Assembly (NCBI GenBank): GCA_003427395.1
Contig: BFEA01000019.1
Coordinates: 2,386,032 to 2,410,368 of the forward strand
From: Chara braunii
Taxonomy: Eukaryota; Streptophyta; Charophyceae; Charales; Characeae
Direction of reading: 5' to 3'
Length of the DNA: 24,337 nucleotides
Shown one piece after another: positions 1-8,455 of this stretch (its first letter is position 1; every line of letters starts with the position of its first letter). Below the pieces are notes generated by a model. That model ran no database searches and had not been told where the DNA came from. It saw nothing but the letters and a program-made list of their open reading frames with translations. The translations under genes were made by a program, and so were the position numbers.

Positions 1-868
1 CACAAAAACACTTTCCGAGTTAAAATGAAGCGTTTAACAATTTCCACGAAATGCCAGCTTTTTCTCTATAGTCCAAAAATGCCAACACTCGATGCATGAC
101 GTACCCTGAAGCACCTACATATCACACAAAAACAAAACCAAGAAAAAAAGCAGAAAATCAGGACAATGTGACAGTTTCAGACTTTCAGTGCAAAACTCGA
201 CGGAAAAAAAAACTCCCCCGGTTAACCACGTGTCGAGTGTGGTAAGGTGGGTCATCTACTGGTACTCGATCTTTTGTTCCCGTATGACTTGATCCTCCGT
301 CTCTGTCCCCTCTCCATTCACTATTGGTATTGCTGGTCTTTTGGTATCCTTGTGCTGATCCGGTGAGATATAATAAATAGTGGAAGTGGCATCGATCACT
401 ACCACATGGATTGGGAGTGTCCTGGTTCACCCATCTTCTGTCCTGTTCCATTCATGTGCTGTTCTTGTCCATTCATCTGCTGTCCCAGTCCATGCTTGGG
501 GCTTTTGTGCTGCAACCTCTCATTACTTTTGTCAATCTATGGGATGTCCTAAAGACTCCTAATCCTTCCCAGAGTGCCGTCTGCATTCTCAAGCCTCTGG
601 GCTTTCTAAGACTGCAAGCGGAACACTGCGGCTCCTTCCAGATTGGGGAAGTTCGGTATGGCTCATCTTCCATCAGCATGTCAAAGAACACCTTAATATA
701 GTTTCAATTGCGGTAGGAATTACGGAAAAATAAGAAAACAATTCAAATTTTTATGTTTATTTTTCAATCAAACCCAAATAGTTTTCAAATTTTGGAAGTT
801 TGGACTCATCAAGAGTTTTTCATTGGTAGAAGTTGTGAGCGTGGCAACTAGACTGCCGAAGCTCATGT
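1..868. other. No gene recognised
   Basis: AT-rich sequence with short open frames on both strands that overlap each other and resemble no family I know. Around 430-500 there is a small run of related pieces built on a cattcatgtgctgtt-like motif, which explains one repetitive open frame (VLVHSS-type residues). No splice-bounded exon of a histidine kinase could be found here, although the receiver exon downstream would need earlier exons on this strand; they may lie before the window. Confidence 0.5.
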
Positions 869-910
869 AAACCCGAAACCCAAAACCCGAAACCCTAAAC
901 CCTAAACCCC
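869..910 (+). repeat. Interstitial plant-type telomere-like repeat
   Basis: About six degenerate to perfect units of the CCCTAAA motif: two perfect units at the right end and variants (CCCGAAA, CCCAAAA) to the left, ending in CCCCGGG. The plant telomere unit is TTTAGGG on the other strand. The short length and degeneracy point to an internal tract, for example a repair scar, and not to a chromosome end. The reverse strand reads as a GFRVxGFGFRV peptide, a common false ORF from this repeat. Confidence 0.75.
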
Positions 911-1188
911 GGGCCGTAATGTGGGGAAGCGTTGGGTGGGTATGGCAGGGACGTTGGACCCTGATTCTCAGAAGGTGCAGCTGCCCACCAATAGAAAGGA
1001 GCATTTCTTTATGAAAAAAAAAAAAAAGACCAGGATGTAGCAGTAGCTGCAGTAGTCTATTCAGAAGCCATGTTGTCCGGTATGCCGTCTTATCACACCA
1101 CGATTCCCGTAGGAAGAAGGGAAGCTACTGGCTGTTTGGCATGCTGGTCTGGTTCTGTGTGGCCCTACTGTTCATAGGGTATAATTAG

Positions 1189-1312
1189 GAATATTGCAGA
1201 TATCCATTGTGCATGAAGAGTTCATGCTATTTCATTCATGGGTCCCCCTTTTCTCCATTAAAAAAAGAAGAAGAAAAGAAAAGAAAAGGAATATTGCAAA
1301 TATCCGTCGTGC
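1189..1312 (+). mobile_element. Small A-tailed retro-insert with 25-bp target-site duplication
   Basis: Two 25-bp direct repeats that match at 22 positions (1189-1213 and 1288-1312, both starting ggaatattgc) flank about 74 bp. The insert ends in an A-rich tail (from about 1260 to 1287, AAGAAG/AAAAG units) directly against the right repeat. A-tail plus long flanking duplication is the signature of LINE-machinery retroposition. The 47-bp body is too short to say what was copied. Three mismatches between the duplications suggest an old event. Confidence 0.55.
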
Positions 1313-1456
1313 AAAGCGTACGCATCTTGGCTTCATTGATCTCTGGTGAGTTGGAGACCTGTTGGATTCCCAATATTCATCCGATCAGATCGACCGAGTT
1401 TGAGTGGTTTGACATTTTGTCGGCGGGTGTGTTTTGCCTGTGACAATTGGCCGCAG

Positions 1457-1835
1457 CGTGAACCGAATGGTGACGAGGGAGTTGCTTTCGAGAATTGGCT
1501 GCACTGTGACCGTCGTTGGGTCGGGAAGAGAGTGCCTGGCGCTTATGGGTCAACCGAACCATGGCTTCCGTGTGCTCCTTCTGGATGTTTGCATGCCGGA
1601 CATGGATGGCTACGAAGTAGCGACACGAATCAAGGAGAGGTTCCCTCGCCATAAAAGGCCTTTGATGGTGGCTTTGACAGCAAATACTGACAATGGCACT
1701 AGGGAGAGATGTCTTGAAGTAGGAATGGATGGAGTGTTATCGAAGCCGATGTCAGTTGACGATATGCGATGCGTCCTCCAAAACCTCCTGGAAACAGGTT
1801 TGGTTCCTGAGAATCAGGGAAGCCGTCAGCCGTAG
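1457..1835 (+). CDS. Ethylene-receptor-type receiver domain, last exon (partial gene)
   Basis: A 125-residue receiver (response-regulator) segment. It starts VNRMVTRELLSRIGC and ends at TAG 1833-1835. The phospho-acceptor Asp is codon 1584-1586 (in LLLDVCMPDMDG), the conserved Thr is 1677-1679 (VALTANT) and the Lys is 1743-1745 (LSKPMS). Spacing and wording match the C-terminal receiver of plant ethylene receptors of the ETR1/EIN4 kind and related hybrid kinases, where it accepts phosphate from the histidine-kinase domain. The frame is open only back to 1413 and lacks the VDD strand-1 motif. A splice acceptor (ccgcag, AG at 1455-1456) just before VNRM fits an exon start with a phase-2 intron, which is inference. 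Upstream sensor and kinase exons are not visible. About 150 bp after the stop is also present in the third decayed copy, so it is probably 3' UTR. A cytokinin-type hybrid kinase or a stand-alone receiver is the alternative. Confidence 0.8.
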
Positions 1836-2104
1836 AAGGGGAGGGTTGCCACCCTTCGCCATGAAGGATAGGCTGATGTACAATTTCAATTTGTGGCCAA
1901 TGGAAGAAGCCTCACAAATCTGGAGAGAATTTCAGCAAGTGCCCAACATACTTGAACCACCGGTACTTGGCCCAGCTACTGGCCGTGGAGAGAAATAGAG
2001 TAGAAACGTTTCTACTTGCAATGGATGAATTTGGCCGCTACTGTAGTGGCCCGTACGTTTCCTAAGATCATGGCTTGTTAACGGGCACAACTCTGGGAAG
2101 TACT

Positions 2105-2340
2105 GGTGGTTTAATAGGCAGGCCTTTCTGTCGCTAAGGTTAGTCGATGATAATGTGGTGTGTTCTCCAATGCCTGTCAGAAAGAGGATCATAGGCAGAC
2201 ATTCTGTCACAGCGATTCTTCTGTTGAGAAGCAGGCTGGGGAGTGCGGCTTCTGGACGTTTGCGTGCCGTACCTAGGCGAATATGAAGTGGCAAGGCGGG
2301 TCATGGAGCGATCTCCAGCAATTCCCCAACACTCCTCATC
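2105..2340 (+). pseudogene. Decayed receiver copy 2
   Basis: Starts with a shared leader (aggcctttctg). It then reads LVDDNVV, the receiver strand-1 acidic motif, from 2140, followed by a degenerate version of the helix-1 region. After a frameshift it reads VRLLDVCVPYLGEYEVARRV from 2243, equivalent to the LLLDVCMPDMDGYEVATRI of the intact exon. The phospho-Asp is kept, but the frame is broken and the Thr/Lys half is missing. Copy 3 begins immediately after it. Confidence 0.65.
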
Positions 2341-2341
2341 A

Positions 2342-2815
2342 GCAGGCCATTTTCGCAACTGCTAGTTGACGACAATCTGGTGAGTTCTCCGAACCCTGCC
2401 CAAGAGAGACTCATAGGCACACATTTCTTTTGCGATGATTCTTCTTTTGGGATGTAAGCAGGAGGATGCTGTTTCTGGATGTTTGCATGCTGTACCTGAA
2501 TGGATATGGTGTGGCGACTAAGGTTAAGGAGAGTCTCCCTTGCCATAAGAGGACTTCGACGGTGGCTTTTATGGAAAAAAGGACAAAGCCACAAGCGAGA
2601 GACCAAATGGATGGCATGTTATCAAAAAGCCAACGTCATTTGATGACCTACATTCTGTCCCTGCAAAACCCATCGGGAACAGATTCGCGGAGGGCGTCAG
2701 CTGCACCGCCAAGGGTGGGAAGTTATACAACTGACAATTTGTGCCCAACGGAAGCCTCACAAATGCGGAGAAAACTTGGGCAATTGTCCAACATCTTCAT
2801 TCGCAGGCCTTTCCG
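2342..2815 (+). pseudogene. Decayed receiver copy 3 with 3' UTR
   Basis: Begins with the same leader and LVDDN (2362-2376), then a degenerate helix-1 region. From 2466 it reads MLFLDVCMLYLNGYGVATKV, with the Asp kept, and later DQMDGMLSKSQ, with the Lys kept. About 12 residues around the conserved Thr are altered or lost. Homology goes past the position of the stop of the intact exon: the gaagcctcacaaat region near 2750 matches its 3' UTR near 1905. A unit that carries 3' UTR and runs without an intron from VDD into the receiver body suggests an RNA-derived or intronless source. Confidence 0.65.
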
Positions 2816-2930
2816 CCAGCAATGTATGTTGATGATTGTGCTTCTCCGATACCTGTCACAAATAGATTCATAGGCAGCTGCATATCTGTTGCCGTAATTC
2901 TTCTTCTGATGGGAAGGCGTCTGGGGGGAG
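2800..2930 (+). pseudogene. Truncated receiver copy 4 (strand-1 part only)
   Basis: The leader aggcctttccg is followed by YVDDC (2825-2839), SPIPVTNRFIG and ILLLMGRR, parallel to copies 2 and 3 over about 100 bp. It stops before the LLLDVCMP segment. The following sequence (2930-3090) is purine-rich and shows no receiver homology. Confidence 0.55.
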
Positions 2931-3089
2931 TTTCCAGTCCATGGTGTCGTTCTCCCAATCTGGCAAATGGGAGATGGGAGAGAGGGAGGTATGTGAAGCA
3001 ACTTGGAAAGCAAGTGGCCATTAAAGATGGGGAGGGTCATTAAAGATGGGGAGGATCAGAAAACACACGGGGGTATTAGGGGCGAATGT

Positions 3090-3985
3090 AGAGACAGGAG
3101 GGAGTTTGCGAAATAGAAGGAAGTAACTGTTGCAATTGCATCTGGAGTCTGGACAGTTCTCTTTTTTTTGGTCTTTTCTAAGGTTGGAAACAGGAGGAAG
3201 TTGCGACTGCATCTGGAAAGTTTCTCAGATTGGAAGCAGGGGTTGCAGTGGCATCTAGAACTTTCTTTCTAAGACTGGAAAACAGAAGCTGCAGTGGGAA
3301 TATACAAATTTCCTTTTCGAAGGTCGGAACCAGGAGGATGTTCCAGGCGGGCCTAGCTCAGTCGGTACCACCCACGAACTGCTGAAATACAGATCCAAGT
3401 TTGAATCCAGATGCAATAAACAAGGGTGTGTGGGGGGGGGGGAGGAGAGGGGGAAGGGGGGAGGAAAGTAGGAAGTTCCAGCAGCATCTGGATTTTTTTT
3501 TTCTAGGGTCGGAAACAGTAAGTTCCAGTGGCATCTGAAGGTTTTGAGAAAGGGGAGTTCTAGTGGCATCGGGAAATTTCGTTCTTTGGTGGGAAACAGG
3601 AAATTTTTCTTTCTATGGTTGGAAACAGGAGTTACGGTGGCATCTGGATTTTTTTTGGGGGGGAAGGGTTAAAACTTAAAAGCACTGCAGTGTAAGATCC
3701 AGGTCCCAGGAGCATCTGGAAATTTCTTTCTACGGCTGTGAAACGGGAGCGGGAGTTCCAGTGGCATCGCGACTTGCCTTTGTACGGTTGGAAACAAGAA
3801 TTCCACTGGCGTCCGCCATTCGGGAATGTCTTTTTCTTCTGAGGTTGGCAAGAGTCCCAGTGGCACCTGGGGAATTCCTTTCTAAGGTTGGTACGAGCGG
3901 GAGTTCCAATGGCACCTGGGAATTTATTTCCAAGGTTGGAAACAGGGGGGGGGGGGGGGGGTCCAGGGTCATCGGGAATTTTTCT
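3090..3985 (+). repeat. Degenerate minisatellite, unit about 45-60 bp
   Basis: Roughly a dozen diverged head-to-tail units built on ggttggaaacaggag, ttccagtggcatctgg and aatttctttctaag, seen for example near 3182, 3230, 3280, 3500, 3540, 3590, 3620, 3710, 3760, 3850, 3890 and 3935. Units vary in length, and one holds a G17 run (3945-3961). The array is interrupted once by a tRNA-like insert (3347-3474). No open frame runs through it. Long proline-rich frames on the reverse strand are only translations of the repeat. Confidence 0.8.
3347..3474 (+). mobile_element. tRNA-derived SINE candidate
   Basis: The insert opens with tRNA-like sequence. A Pol III A-box match (tagctcagtcgg) lies at 3354-3365 and a B-box-like gtttgaatcc at 3399-3408, spaced 33 bp as in tRNAs. 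The 3' half of a tRNA cloverleaf cannot be completed: no acceptor-stem partner is visible. The tail is G/A-rich. The insert splits one minisatellite unit and is bounded by gttccag at 3340-3346 and 3475-3481, a 7-bp direct repeat. Because gttccag is also part of the minisatellite consensus, the duplication is weaker evidence than it looks. A decayed tRNA gene is the alternative. Confidence 0.55.
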
Positions 3986-4268
3986 TTTTAATAATCAGTC
4001 AGTTGTATGATCTTCTTGTATGGTTGTACCATTGTATCAACGAGCACACAATGAGGTTGATTGCTGGAGAAGCAAATAACAAAATGAGGAGACTGAATAT
4101 GGGTCTTAGACTGACCTTGTCTTGCGCATGATATGGTACACTGCTACACTGTCTGCTATTCCTAAGGCGAATGCCATCATTGGACAGGAACCTGTGTGTA
4201 GCAGGGGTGCCCATGGCATCCCGTGGACTTGTTATCAAAGTCCGGGTCCAAAGGCAGCATTCTCTCTA

Positions 4269-4590
4269 TCTGCGTGTCTCTCTCTCTGCCTCTATCGATC
4301 TATCGATCTATCGATCTATCTATCTCTATCTATCGATCTATCTATCTATCGACCTATCTGTCTACCTATTTGTCTACCTATCTGTCCGCCTATCTGTCTG
4401 CCTATCTGTCTGCCCATCTGTCTACCTATCTCTCTACCTATCTATCTATCTGTCTATCAGTCTATCTGTCTATCTATGCATCTATCTGTCTGTCTATCTG
4501 TCTATCTGTCTATCTATCTATCTACCTACCTATCAATCAATCAATCTACCTATCAATCAATCAATCTATCTATCTATCTATCTACCTATC
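4269..4590 (+). repeat. CTAT/CTGT tetranucleotide microsatellite
   Basis: About 320 bp of CTAT units with CTGT, CTAC and CAAT variants and some TCGATCTA interspersions. All three forward frames stay open and give SIYLSIYL- or YLSTYLS-like peptides that are artefacts of the repeat. Confidence 0.95.
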
Positions 4591-5264
4591 TAACTCCCGC
4601 CCCTGCCCCCGTCCCCCCTCCCCCAGCATGCATTTCAGGAGCAAACTGAAATCAGTGAGGGAACTTGGTAGGAAGGACGAAACCGAAATCAGGCGAGGGA
4701 AGACGACCTGGGTAGCGGAGAAGGGAGAGGAACTCTCAAGCAATGGCAGCAAGAAGAGCTACTAAAGACATCACTCATATGCAATCAAAGGGTGGGACAT
4801 GGCAAAAGAGATCCATAAGATGGGAGGGTGAACATTGCAGTGCATTAACCTGTGTTTGCAGTTCAGCTTTCTACTCACTACCACACTGGTCTTGAAGAAC
4901 AGGCGGTGATGCTGCATTTTGACACAGACCAAGGAGTGAAGTGATAGAGGAGAAGGGGGGAGAAAGAGCACATAAGCTGTCCTGCAGTGCTCTTTGAATG
5001 ATCTCCTTTCTGTGCATTATGTCAGGGCAGAAAGCGTGGTACATGAGCATGCAAACTGTCCCACAATAGTTTTTCAACTTGGTCATTTCTGCACCTTGGA
5101 GCGCTACAGTGGTGTTCGGAAAGTCTCATTTCTGCACCTCAAACACATAGAGAGGGTATTGTGTCCAAGGAGCTAGAGATCAAGATCAGTCGGACGCTGC
5201 ATGAGACGCTGCATGAGTCATGCGACTGATTTGTGCAGTCGAGCTTTGTCTTCACGTCCATACA

Positions 5265-5265
<1 letters not shown>
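4591..5265. other. No gene recognised
   Basis: Mixed sequence with only short overlapping open frames and no recognisable motif. The phrase tcatttctgcacct occurs twice about 40 bp apart (5085 and 5126), a minor local duplication. Confidence 0.5.

Positions 5266-5333
<68 letters not shown>
5266..5333 (+). repeat. (GA)n microsatellite
   Basis: About 34 uninterrupted GA units. It gives an alternating Arg-Glu run in one frame that is not a protein signal. Confidence 0.95.
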
Positions 5334-5336
<3 letters not shown>

Positions 5337-5820
5337 GAACTGTCCAAGTATTGTCTGGTTTAAGGGGTGCAGAGAGGGAGAGGAATGTGTCTAAGCAGAT
5401 GCGAGTGGAAGTTGTATTGATAAAGAAATATTATGCATGGAGGTGTATTGAGAATGATAATTTCAATTATTCAATAATTACATTTTTTTAAACTACGAGT
5501 CTTACGAGACGTTGCCGTCATCTCCCTTTCAGAACAGAGGTGTACCGCCGCCGGACTGTGGGTTATCCTTGTTTTTTGTCTGCTTTGGTAAAGATGCCTA
5601 ACATCCTTTTTTTCAGTGGGTTTGGCAACGCAGCAGTACATGGAGAAAAGGGTTGACAGGCGGTGAGGTGCGGTGTGACCTAGTGAGTGGATGTTCAGTG
5701 TTCACAAAGAAGAAACCAAAATTTATGTGCGCACTGTACTTAAGGCCTGCTTGGAGTGCATAACCGTGCTTTGCTCAATTGCATACCATCTTGCTAGCAG
5801 TTGTAGAAGATTGTCAATCT
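5334..5820. other. No gene recognised; left flank of the LINE
   Basis: No exon-like frame or known motif seen. It ends at the target-site duplication of the LINE that begins at 5821. Confidence 0.5.
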
Positions 5821-5834
5821 GAGTTTCCTTGTTT

Positions 5835-5865
<31 letters not shown>

Positions 5866-5966
5866 CCAGCCTCACATTCGGGCAGATTGCTCGTTCACAA
5901 GAAGTGTGCAAGTGCTGGTGCACTTGTGCGCTGAAGTGAGGAGCAGAGCGCTGAGGTCACGTTTCC
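5866..5966 (-). mobile_element. Probable 3'-transduced flank of the LINE
   Basis: On the minus strand the LINE body has its own AATAAA signal and a first A-rich tract (5967-5981). Then come about 100 bp of non-repetitive sequence, then the terminal A29 and the target duplication. This order (element, weak internal A-tract, unique segment, final poly(A), duplication) is what read-through transcription and 3' transduction produce. A second small retro-insert in tandem is possible, but no duplication bounds the inner A-tract. Confidence 0.6.
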
Positions 5967-5987
5967 TTTTCTTTTTTTTTTCCATTA

Positions 5988-5993
5988 TTTATT
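5988..5993 (-). promoter_or_regulatory. LINE internal polyadenylation signal
   Basis: AATAAA on the minus strand, 6 bp before the inner A-tract at 5967-5981. Its position fits the element's own 3' end, which the transcript that was copied would have bypassed. Confidence 0.55.
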
Positions 5994-6358
5994 GAGCAAA
6001 AGGAGGCCGGGAATCCCTCCACATCTCAACCCAGAAAACTGGGGTCATTACCCAGATTAGGCTCGTACTGGAAACCGGGTCCAGTGTCCCTTTCTCCTGT
6101 CTAGCTACATGCTATTCTTGAACAGAGACAAAAGTAGATGAAGAAAAGAGGAATTTATCATTAAAGGAAAGAACCTACCAACCTGCCCTTAGTACTGCCA
6201 ATCATCCTCCCCAGTTGCAGTAACGAAAAAAGGGCAGAAATGTAATGGAAGAAGTGGGACCCCGGCGGAGTGTCCCATCCTGCAATTTCCGTAAATCTAT
6301 GTCTATTTTCCTCTGCCTAACTTTTCCTTCTTGTCTCTCTTTCCGCCTGTCCTCACCG

Positions 6359-6375
6359 TAAACCCTAAACCCTAC
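6359..6375 (+). repeat. Short telomere-like CCCTAAA tract inside the LINE 3' UTR
   Basis: Two consecutive units (taaaccctaaaccctac) lie within the non-coding 3' part of the LINE. Chance or part of the element sequence cannot be told apart here. Confidence 0.5.
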
Positions 6376-6763
6376 TGCTGTTACTCCCGTTCCAACGCCT
6401 CATCCTTGCCATGACTCTCTTTTTCCTCTCAGAACTGAAAACCAGTTCCGCCAGATAGTGCTATATTTCCTAGAAAGAGCTCTCCCTCCATTACTATCAA
6501 CCTGTACATTGCCCGCTGACTCTGTCTTATCTTTAAAACCTAATACCTCTTAACCTCCTCTTTTCTTGATGACTCCTCTAGCAACTAAGCTTGTGACCTC
6601 CCAGCACGTGTGTCAGGCTTTGGTCGTCTGGTATATGTGTACATCTTGCAATATCCCTTCTGTGTCGTAACTGTGCCTCAGGCTGTCCCTCCACTGATTT
6701 TTGAGCCCTTAAGCTCCTTCCATTAACTGATTCTCAATCCCCCTCCTCCATTTAAAATCGATG

Positions 6764-7550
6764 TTATTTCCGTGCAAGGTTGCCACCGCTCCTTGCCCTA
6801 GTACATTGGTATTGAATTTCTTCCTTGTTTCCTGCTCCTGGCCCGGAATTTTGCAGAATTCGGGTCTTGACCCTCTTCCACTGTGCTCGTAAATCTGTTT
6901 CTGAATCAATTAATGACCATAATATCTCCCTTGCTTCCTGTACTAGGTGCATTGTACTCCCTTCAATAGTAATTTGACACCTTTTCTTCCAAATGGTCCA
7001 CAGGATATATTGTCGTATCAATTGACACGTACTCTTCTCGAACGACTCCCACTGCGTCGGGATGTGGGCCCCCAACAAGACTGCAATTTTTATTGTCTAA
7101 CCATGGAGTCTTGGAGATGTGACCCCATATACTCCTGGCTTCTTCCCAAATGATGTCTGTTCCTGTACATTCCAACAGGCAATGCTGCATTGATTCTGAC
7201 ATGCCACCCTGACACACTCTACACTCTGCATTCGCTGGATCCCTCCTCCTTGATCGTCTCCTTCGCTCATTTAACCATTCATTGACTGGCAGAGCCACAT
7301 GGGCTATTAGCCATTGCATACTTTTGACTTTTCCCAATCTAACTGCGTTAATCGCCTGCCAAGGGAACGTAGATAGTTGTCCCTGGGGTACCCCCACCCT
7401 CTTTTCCCACCTCTTCGATAGATGAGGCGTAAGAGAAAAGGATCTTCTTCTCAACCTATATCCTATCCTAGTGGCGTAATGCAGAATATTAATTCTCCTT
7501 TCTGTTCCCATAGAGCCACTTCTGATCTTCCATGCCCATTCTCCGGGGTC

Positions 7551-7553
<3 letters not shown>
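6764..7553 (-). pseudogene. LINE polyprotein C-terminus with zf-RVT motif
   Basis: From 7553 the minus strand reads VDPGEWAWKIRSG, a region ending SMQWLIAHVALPVNEWL, and then a CRVC...HCLLEC pattern (7223-7167) typical of zf-RVT, the zinc-binding region after plant LINE reverse transcriptases. A frameshift near 7060-7080 moves the frame to a segment with LIRQYILWTIWKKR, the usual end of this domain, which stops at 6764. Shared order and wording with 15568-16140 identify both as one family. Confidence 0.8.
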
Positions 7554-7600
<47 letters not shown>

Positions 7601-7659
7601 CGGGTCCTGTGCCCAAGGCTGATATTGAAAGGATGAGAACGAGTCCCCGGGGTCTACTT
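7543..7659 (-). mobile_element. A43-tailed insert nested in the LINE ORF
   Basis: On the minus strand, 50 bp of foreign sequence (7646-7597) ends in A43 (7596-7554). It is bounded by 13-bp repeats matching at 12 positions (7543-7555 and 7647-7659, ccggggtc.actt). The LINE reading frame says LEVDPG before it and VDPGEW after it. The second LINE in this window reads LEVDPAEW with no interruption, which gives the empty site. The end of the insert (GGACCCGGTTT before the A-tail) also occurs in the LINE's own 3' region near 6070, so the insert may be the very 3' tip of a related LINE. Confidence 0.75.
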
Positions 7660-8430
7660 CCAGATCTTCCAGTGGAGTATTTGGACAGAAAACTGTGAAT
7701 TCGTCTGTCTCAACGACTCTTACCTTTCGCGACTGACTTTTGAGAATGGTTATAGGCACTTTGGAGTTCTTTATTAGTGAAGAGGTGGTGGCTCCTTGGT
7801 GTATGATGGTATATTTGTCGGCTTGAAGCCATTCCGGCCTTGCAGGCTCCTGATCCCATATTCTGAAGACTTCTGTTGGGTCTTTTTCATCTTGCCATGT
7901 TGCCCAGTCCCCTAGCCCCCACTGTACTCCCCTTCTCAGAAGATCCCCCCACGTTTGTGGAATGGCTATTAGGACTATTTCAAAATTCTCCGACAGCCTG
8001 TGACAACCCCTTAATTGTTCCCTTAGCTCCTTTACTGTTTTCCACCTATTCACTTAGCTCCTTTACAGTTTCATTAGTTGAGCCCAATATGATGGCTTCC
8101 TTACTCCTTCATCATTATCACCCCCCTGCCATTACCTTCTGAAACCCCTTCGGCCCATGTGCTACACATGACCCAAAATTGGCCCGACATATTCGAAGGG
8201 GTTCTATATTTAGCCAATTTCCTAATTTGATAGAGCGCTAGGGGCGTCCAAGGCAAGTTATGGTGGGTAATCAACTTAATTACCCATTTGGTCTGAAGTG
8301 CTTTGAGTTGGTGATCGGGGTCTAAAATCCCCAGCCCTCCCTGCTGCTTTGGTCTAGTAACATGTTTCCATGCCACCTTGGAAATGAAGTGTACTGTCAT
8401 TGCATTAGATGTCCATAAGTATGCCGCTGC
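7647..8430 (-). pseudogene. LINE reverse-transcriptase C-terminal region
   Basis: Starting at the truncation point, the minus strand reads AAAYLWTSNAMTVHFISKV, then WKHVTRPKQQGGLGILDP and ALQTKWVIKLI. This is the conserved segment between the polymerase core and zf-RVT in plant L1-type elements. The frame is broken around 8050-8103. A motif of about 20 bp is duplicated there 33 bp apart (8021-8040 and 8054-8073), a likely cause of the frame loss. It resumes at 8053 and stays open to the nested insert. The polymerase catalytic motif is not present. Confidence 0.8.
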
Positions 8431-8455
8431 GAGTTTCCTTGTTTCCATGCTGCTG

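Larger units (their letters stand above)
5821..8446 (-). mobile_element. 5'-truncated L1-like LINE with 16-bp target-site duplication
   Basis: A perfect 16-bp direct repeat, gagtttccttgtttcc, bounds the element (5821-5836 and 8431-8446). Inside, the minus strand runs from the C-terminal part of a reverse-transcriptase polyprotein (starting at 8430), through a zf-RVT cysteine/histidine motif and a C-terminal tail, to a long 3' UTR and a terminal poly(A) (T29 at 5837-5865 on the plus strand). 5' truncation, poly(A) and target duplication are the classic products of target-primed reverse transcription. Endonuclease and most of the polymerase domain are absent, so it cannot move by itself. The ORF is broken by frameshifts near 8100 and 7060 and by a nested insert at 7543-7659. 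Confidence 0.85.

Noticed and set aside
3346-3420. Functional tRNA gene
   Set aside because: A- and B-box matches exist but no acceptor stem pairs and no anticodon stem closes cleanly. Its place inside a split minisatellite fits an insert better.
4122-4765. Three long forward ORFs of 140-180 codons
   Set aside because: All are translations of the CTAT/CTGT microsatellite in three phases.
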